From positions 558,001-622,000 of the forward strand of contig NZ_MDGQ01000003.1 in NCBI RefSeq assembly GCF_001747105.1: a stretch of 64,000 nucleotides of DNA. The letters are read 5' to 3'. Positions 60,799 to 64,000 of the stretch are shown one piece after another. The stretch comes from Roseivirga misakiensis (lineage in GTDB: Bacteria; Bacteroidota; Bacteroidia; Cytophagales; Cyclobacteriaceae). The notes below the pieces were generated by a model, which was not told the DNA's origin, did not search any database, and saw nothing but the letters and a program-made list of their open reading frames with translations. Position 1 is the first letter of the stretch, and each line of letters opens with the position of its first letter. The position numbers were made by a program, and so were the translations under genes.

Positions 60799-63192
60799 AT
60801 GGAAAAAAAGAATCTCTTCACAGCCCTTATCTTCCTAGCATTCTCAACTGCGCTAATCGCCCAAAATAGTAGTGACATTCGATCGGCAAGAGCCCTTGAA
60901 GCTTACCAGGAAGCATTACCAACTGAAAAACTCTTTGTTCACCTAAACAAAACGGAGTTTGCGGAACGCGAAACCATTTGGATAAAGACCTATTTAATGG
61001 CGGGAGCCGACCACTTACCCTCACCCCTGAGTAGAACGATTTACTTGGAGCTATTAAATGCGAATGGGTCTATTGTTGAAAGAATCACCGCCGAATCCAT
61101 CGATGGTTTTGGCCAGACTAGTATAGAGATAGATTCGCTCTGGACACAAGGTGACTATTATTTGAGAGGCTATACTAATTGGATGAAAAATCAAGATGAA
61201 TCGTTTTTCTTTCAAAAGAAGATCAAAATTTTATCAATCGACCCTAGTCAGTCCGTACTCGAACAAACCAATGCACCCCAACCGATCGTTCGATTCTATC
61301 CCGAAGGTGGAAACTTGGTAAAAGGCCTTCAATCATGGCTGGCCTACGAAGTAAAACACGTTATGGGGGACACCATTTATGGAAAAATCTATGACCAAAA
61401 CGATGCCTTGATTACGTCCTTTAAAACAGAACATGAAGGCCGAGGTAGAATCCGTTTTTTACCTATGCAAGTAGGCTACTACGCGCGAATAGATAACATG
61501 GAAGGTAAGTGGCCACTGCCCGCAGTTTCGGAAAAGGGTACTGTGATGACTACCAACACCGCTCAGGAAGAAGACATTACACTTACTTTTAGCTCTACAC
61601 TACCAGGAAAATACACCCTCCTTGCGCATACTAGAGGCGAAATGGCCTATAGAGCAATGATAAGCCTAAAAGATAAAAAGGAGAGAGTAACCATTCCGAA
61701 AAACACTCTTGAAGAAGGCATCACTGCGATTACACTCTTCAATGAGAATCAATTACCGGTTGCTGAGCGCCTTGTTTTCATTAACCATAATCGTGGCTTG
61801 GACATCAGCGTTAATACCGACAAACAAACCTATAAGAAAAGGGAACTTGTAGATTTGGAGATTTCCGTGAAGGACAGTTTTGGTCGACCTATACAAGGGT
61901 CGTTTTCGCTTACGGCTACCAATAAGGCTCTTGTTCAAAACGATCAACATAATTATAACATTAGAGCCTACCAATTGCTAAAATCAGATTTAAAAGGCCA
62001 TATCAAAAACCCGTCACAGTACTTTGAAAACACTACGCTGGCTAACCAGCGTGCAGATCTATTGATGATGGTGAATGGTTGGCGCAGATTTAATTGGGAT
62101 GAGGTATTCATTGACAATCTTCCCGAACCCACACATTTCGTTGAACAAGGACTTACTGTAAGTGGAAGGCTTTATCGAAATGGAAAGGACATCGTGAAAG
62201 ACGGGCAGGTGTTTATGTTCAGTTCGCTAGACCCCAACGAATCAAAAGATTTACAAATAACAAATGAGAAAGGTGAATTCACATTTACCAATAAAGTATT
62301 CAATGACTCCACGGAGATTACAATTCAGGGATTCCATAAAAATGGCAGGAAAAACATCAACCTCGCACTAGATTCGAGTAAGTATGACGTACTTCCCTTA
62401 ACGGTATACAACAAAAGCTATACACCGCCAGACACAACTCGTCTTTTTACCTTCAAAGAATACATGATAACATCCGTACGGGTCGATACCACCTACCGAA
62501 GGGAAAATGGTGTAATTCTTCTTGGTGACGTAGTAGTAACAGCAAAAGATGGTCGCGAAGCGGTTTTGAATCAAAGAGAGAATAGGTCTATGAACGTATT
62601 GATGGTAGAGGATCTCCCTTATGAAGAAAAACAAAATAGAGATGCCTTTGATATCATGCTAGGGCGAGTTGGGGGTTTTATGCTTTTGGCTTCCAATGGA
62701 CCAAATGGTGTAGAAATTGGTATTCCTGTGCTGGGGATGGGCCGATGGCAATCTACTCCAGCGATTTTTCTGGATGGACAAGAAGTCGAATACACCGATG
62801 TTCAAGGCATAAGTGCAACTCGAATTCAATATATTGGTGTTTATAAAGCTGCTGGCCCTCCGGGTGCTGTATACATCTATACACTACCACCAGAAATTTA
62901 TTACGCATCGATCCCTAAAGGACCTAGCTATTTTACCGGCAAATTACCAGGTTATCATGTGGGTAAAGAATTCTATAAACCCATTCATGACGGTTCTGAG
63001 GAAGGTTCTTTCAAACCAGACATGCGAAACACCCTGCATTGGGAACCTAACATTGTCACTGATAAAGATGGAAAAGCAAAGTTAAGTTTCTACACCTCAG
63101 ATGACTTAACTGAAATCGCCATAGACATTCAAGGAGTTGCCGTTGATGGAGTTTCGGGCTTCGGATCATCAAGTTTCACTGTCAAAAAGTAA
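60799..63192 (+). CDS. Secreted MG2-like/TonB-plug-like protein without a barrel (first of two tandem paralogues)
   Basis: A 797-residue protein with a signal peptide (ALIFLAFSTALIAQ). Residues about 38-140 are an MG2-like (alpha-2-macroglobulin-type) domain with LPTEKLFVHLNKTEFAERET and YYLRGYTNWMKNQ. Further beta domains follow (FYPEGGNLVKG; carboxypeptidase-regulatory-like at about 450-540). A TonB-plug-like remnant is at about 590-700 (IFLDGQEVEYTDVQ, GPPGAVYIYT), and the end HWEPNIVTDKDGKAKLSFYT recalls macroglobulin proteins. It has no outer-membrane barrel. It is a surface protein of a family common in Bacteroidota; ligand unknown. Confidence 0.75.
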   Translation: MEKKNLFTALIFLAFSTALIAQNSSDIRSARALEAYQEALPTEKLFVHLNKTEFAERETIWIKTYLMAGADHLPSPLSRTIYLELLNANGSIVERITAESIDGFGQTSIEIDSLWTQGDYYLRGYTNWMKNQDESFFFQKKIKILSIDPSQSVLEQTNAPQPIVRFYPEGGNLVKGLQSWLAYEVKHVMGDTIYGKIYDQNDALITSFKTEHEGRGRIRFLPMQVGYYARIDNMEGKWPLPAVSEKGTVMTTNTAQEEDITLTFSSTLPGKYTLLAHTRGEMAYRAMISLKDKKERVTIPKNTLEEGITAITLFNENQLPVAERLVFINHNRGLDISVNTDKQTYKKRELVDLEISVKDSFGRPIQGSFSLTATNKALVQNDQHNYNIRAYQLLKSDLKGHIKNPSQYFENTTLANQRADLLMMVNGWRRFNWDEVFIDNLPEPTHFVEQGLTVSGRLYRNGKDIVKDGQVFMFSSLDPNESKDLQITNEKGEFTFTNKVFNDSTEITIQGFHKNGRKNINLALDSSKYDVLPLTVYNKSYTPPDTTRLFTFKEYMITSVRVDTTYRRENGVILLGDVVVTAKDGREAVLNQRENRSMNVLMVEDLPYEEKQNRDAFDIMLGRVGGFMLLASNGPNGVEIGIPVLGMGRWQSTPAIFLDGQEVEYTDVQGISATRIQYIGVYKAAGPPGAVYIYTLPPEIYYASIPKGPSYFTGKLPGYHVGKEFYKPIHDGSEEGSFKPDMRNTLHWEPNIVTDKDGKAKLSFYTSDDLTEIAIDIQGVAVDGVSGFGSSSFTVKK

Positions 63193-63230
63193 CATTTATG
63201 AGTATATTATGTAAAGTAAAACTTAGGCCT

Positions 63231-64000
63231 ATGAATTACATGAAGCACACACTTATCATTTGTCTTATCAGTTCAATCGCTTTTAGCTTATCGGCTCAAG
63301 ACAATAAATTTCAAAATTGGCTCAAAGACTTTGCACAATATCAAACCGAGTTGCCCACAGAAAAGGTTTTTCTTCACTTAGATAAGTCAGAGTACACCTT
63401 GGGGGAAACTATCTGGATGAAATCTTACCTAGTGGCTGGATCGGGCCATATCCCCTCACCTTTCAGCAAAAACCTTTATGTAGAGCTGGTCAATGAGGAT
63501 GGTGATATAAAAGAGAGGCTGAATTTAAGAAGTGAGGAAGGTTTCGCTAAAGCAAGTTTGGCCATACAGAAAAGCCTTGAACCTGGCTATTATTACCTAC
63601 GCTCTTACACCAACTGGATGAAGAATCAAGAACAAGAGTACTTCTTCAATAAAAAAATCAAAATCCAATCCTTGAAAGAAAATATACAGATCAAGGAGCA
63701 AAAGAGAGATAGACAATTACAGGTAAGCTTTTATCCTGAAGGTGGTGATATGATCAATGGAGTTGCTGGTAAAATTGCATTCGAAGTAGAAGGCATGACT
63801 AGTGATCAACTCCCAGTTTCTGGCAAAGTATATAACCGAAATGATGAAGAAGTAGCTGGCTTCAAAACTTCTCACGAAGGCAAGGGCTTGTTCCCTTTAC
63901 TACCCACAGAGGACGGATATTATGCGAAAATTGATGGAGTAGATGCAGTTTTTGACTTACCTGAAGTCAAGCAAACTGGTGTAGCCTTATCTGTCAATAA
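63231..64000 (+). CDS. MG2-like secreted protein, tandem paralogue, cut by the window end
   Basis: The frame starts at ATG 63231 (or 63240; an in-frame ATG also exists at 63198) and is open to the last base, giving at least 256 residues. The signal peptide is IICLISSIAFSLSAQ. It closely parallels its neighbour at 60799: LPTEKVFLHLDKSEYTLGET, YYLRSYTNWMKNQEQEYFF and FYPEGGDMINGVAG. It is therefore a duplication product, 38 bases behind the first copy, and the gene continues beyond the window. Confidence 0.85.
   Translation, partial: MNYMKHTLIICLISSIAFSLSAQDNKFQNWLKDFAQYQTELPTEKVFLHLDKSEYTLGETIWMKSYLVAGSGHIPSPFSKNLYVELVNEDGDIKERLNLRSEEGFAKASLAIQKSLEPGYYYLRSYTNWMKNQEQEYFFNKKIKIQSLKENIQIKEQKRDRQLQVSFYPEGGDMINGVAGKIAFEVEGMTSDQLPVSGKVYNRNDEEVAGFKTSHEGKGLFPLLPTEDGYYAKIDGVDAVFDLPEVKQTGVALSVN

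Noticed and set aside
1-64000. CRISPR arrays, insertion sequences, prophage or restriction/defence genes
   Set aside because: I looked for spaced direct repeats, transposase or integrase motifs and nuclease-defence domains and saw none; gene content is chromosomal housekeeping and envelope functions.

Overview
The window looks like a chromosomal segment of a marine Bacteroidota bacterium, most likely order Cytophagales. The support is a low-to-moderate GC content, promoters of the TTTG/TAnnTTTG type, few Shine-Dalgarno sites, many lipoproteins, and family types typical of that phylum: an alternative GlmU, RimK with RimB, Wzi/RemB-like and MG2/TonB-plug proteins, large FtsX permeases, and BlaI/M56 pairs. 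The genus cannot be fixed by eye. I see no rRNA, tRNA, CRISPR array, prophage or insertion sequence. No gap between genes exceeds 300 bases.

Layout. 1-3624: the end of a truncated membrane protein, then a minus-strand run clpS-recR-aminotransferase-heptose kinase-cupin. 3655-14961: a regulator faces a locus of two converging arms. The plus arm (4672-10047) encodes a YjfI/YbjN-like protein, PspA, two tiny membrane proteins, a DUF4178 protein, a lipoprotein with a basic tail, a double DUF350 protein and a membrane-anchored spermidine synthase. The minus arm (14961-10080) encodes a voltage-gated-type ion channel, a second and altered spermidine synthase, an FAD amine oxidase and a protein with a very acidic tail. 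I read this as one envelope-stress/polyamine system related to the enterobacterial yjfIJKL-type PspA clusters. It is the most interesting part of the window.

15044-19060: transport and repair genes (SSS symporter, TerC, alkyltransferase-like protein, NSS transporter). 26607-19156: a long minus-strand run (alternative GlmU, HolB, RimB, RimK, HemC, two lipoprotein cyclophilins, an RmlD-like reductase), interrupted by one terminator. 26735-29079: a BlaI-type repressor with an M56-M23 fusion protein, preceded by a promoter that carries two dyads spaced 20 bp. 29160-36549: ribosomal protein L31, a Wzi-like barrel, an MsbA-like exporter, GmhA, a ComM/YifB ATPase and a Crp/Fnr regulator with a perfect FNR-type box just behind it.

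36606-45979: a DUF6249 protein, an ECF sigma unit, tesA divergent from ybbA-ybbP, an exported amidohydrolase preceded by a long hairpin, and a TPR lipoprotein. 55366-46047: a minus-strand set of a sortilin-like propeller protein, a MarR regulator, an S41 peptidase with a 20-bp palindrome at its start, an FtsX permease and a Prc-type protease. 55507-64000: an exported RidA, an M61 peptidase, ClpB, and two tandem paralogous MG2/TonB-plug-like proteins, the second cut by the window edge.
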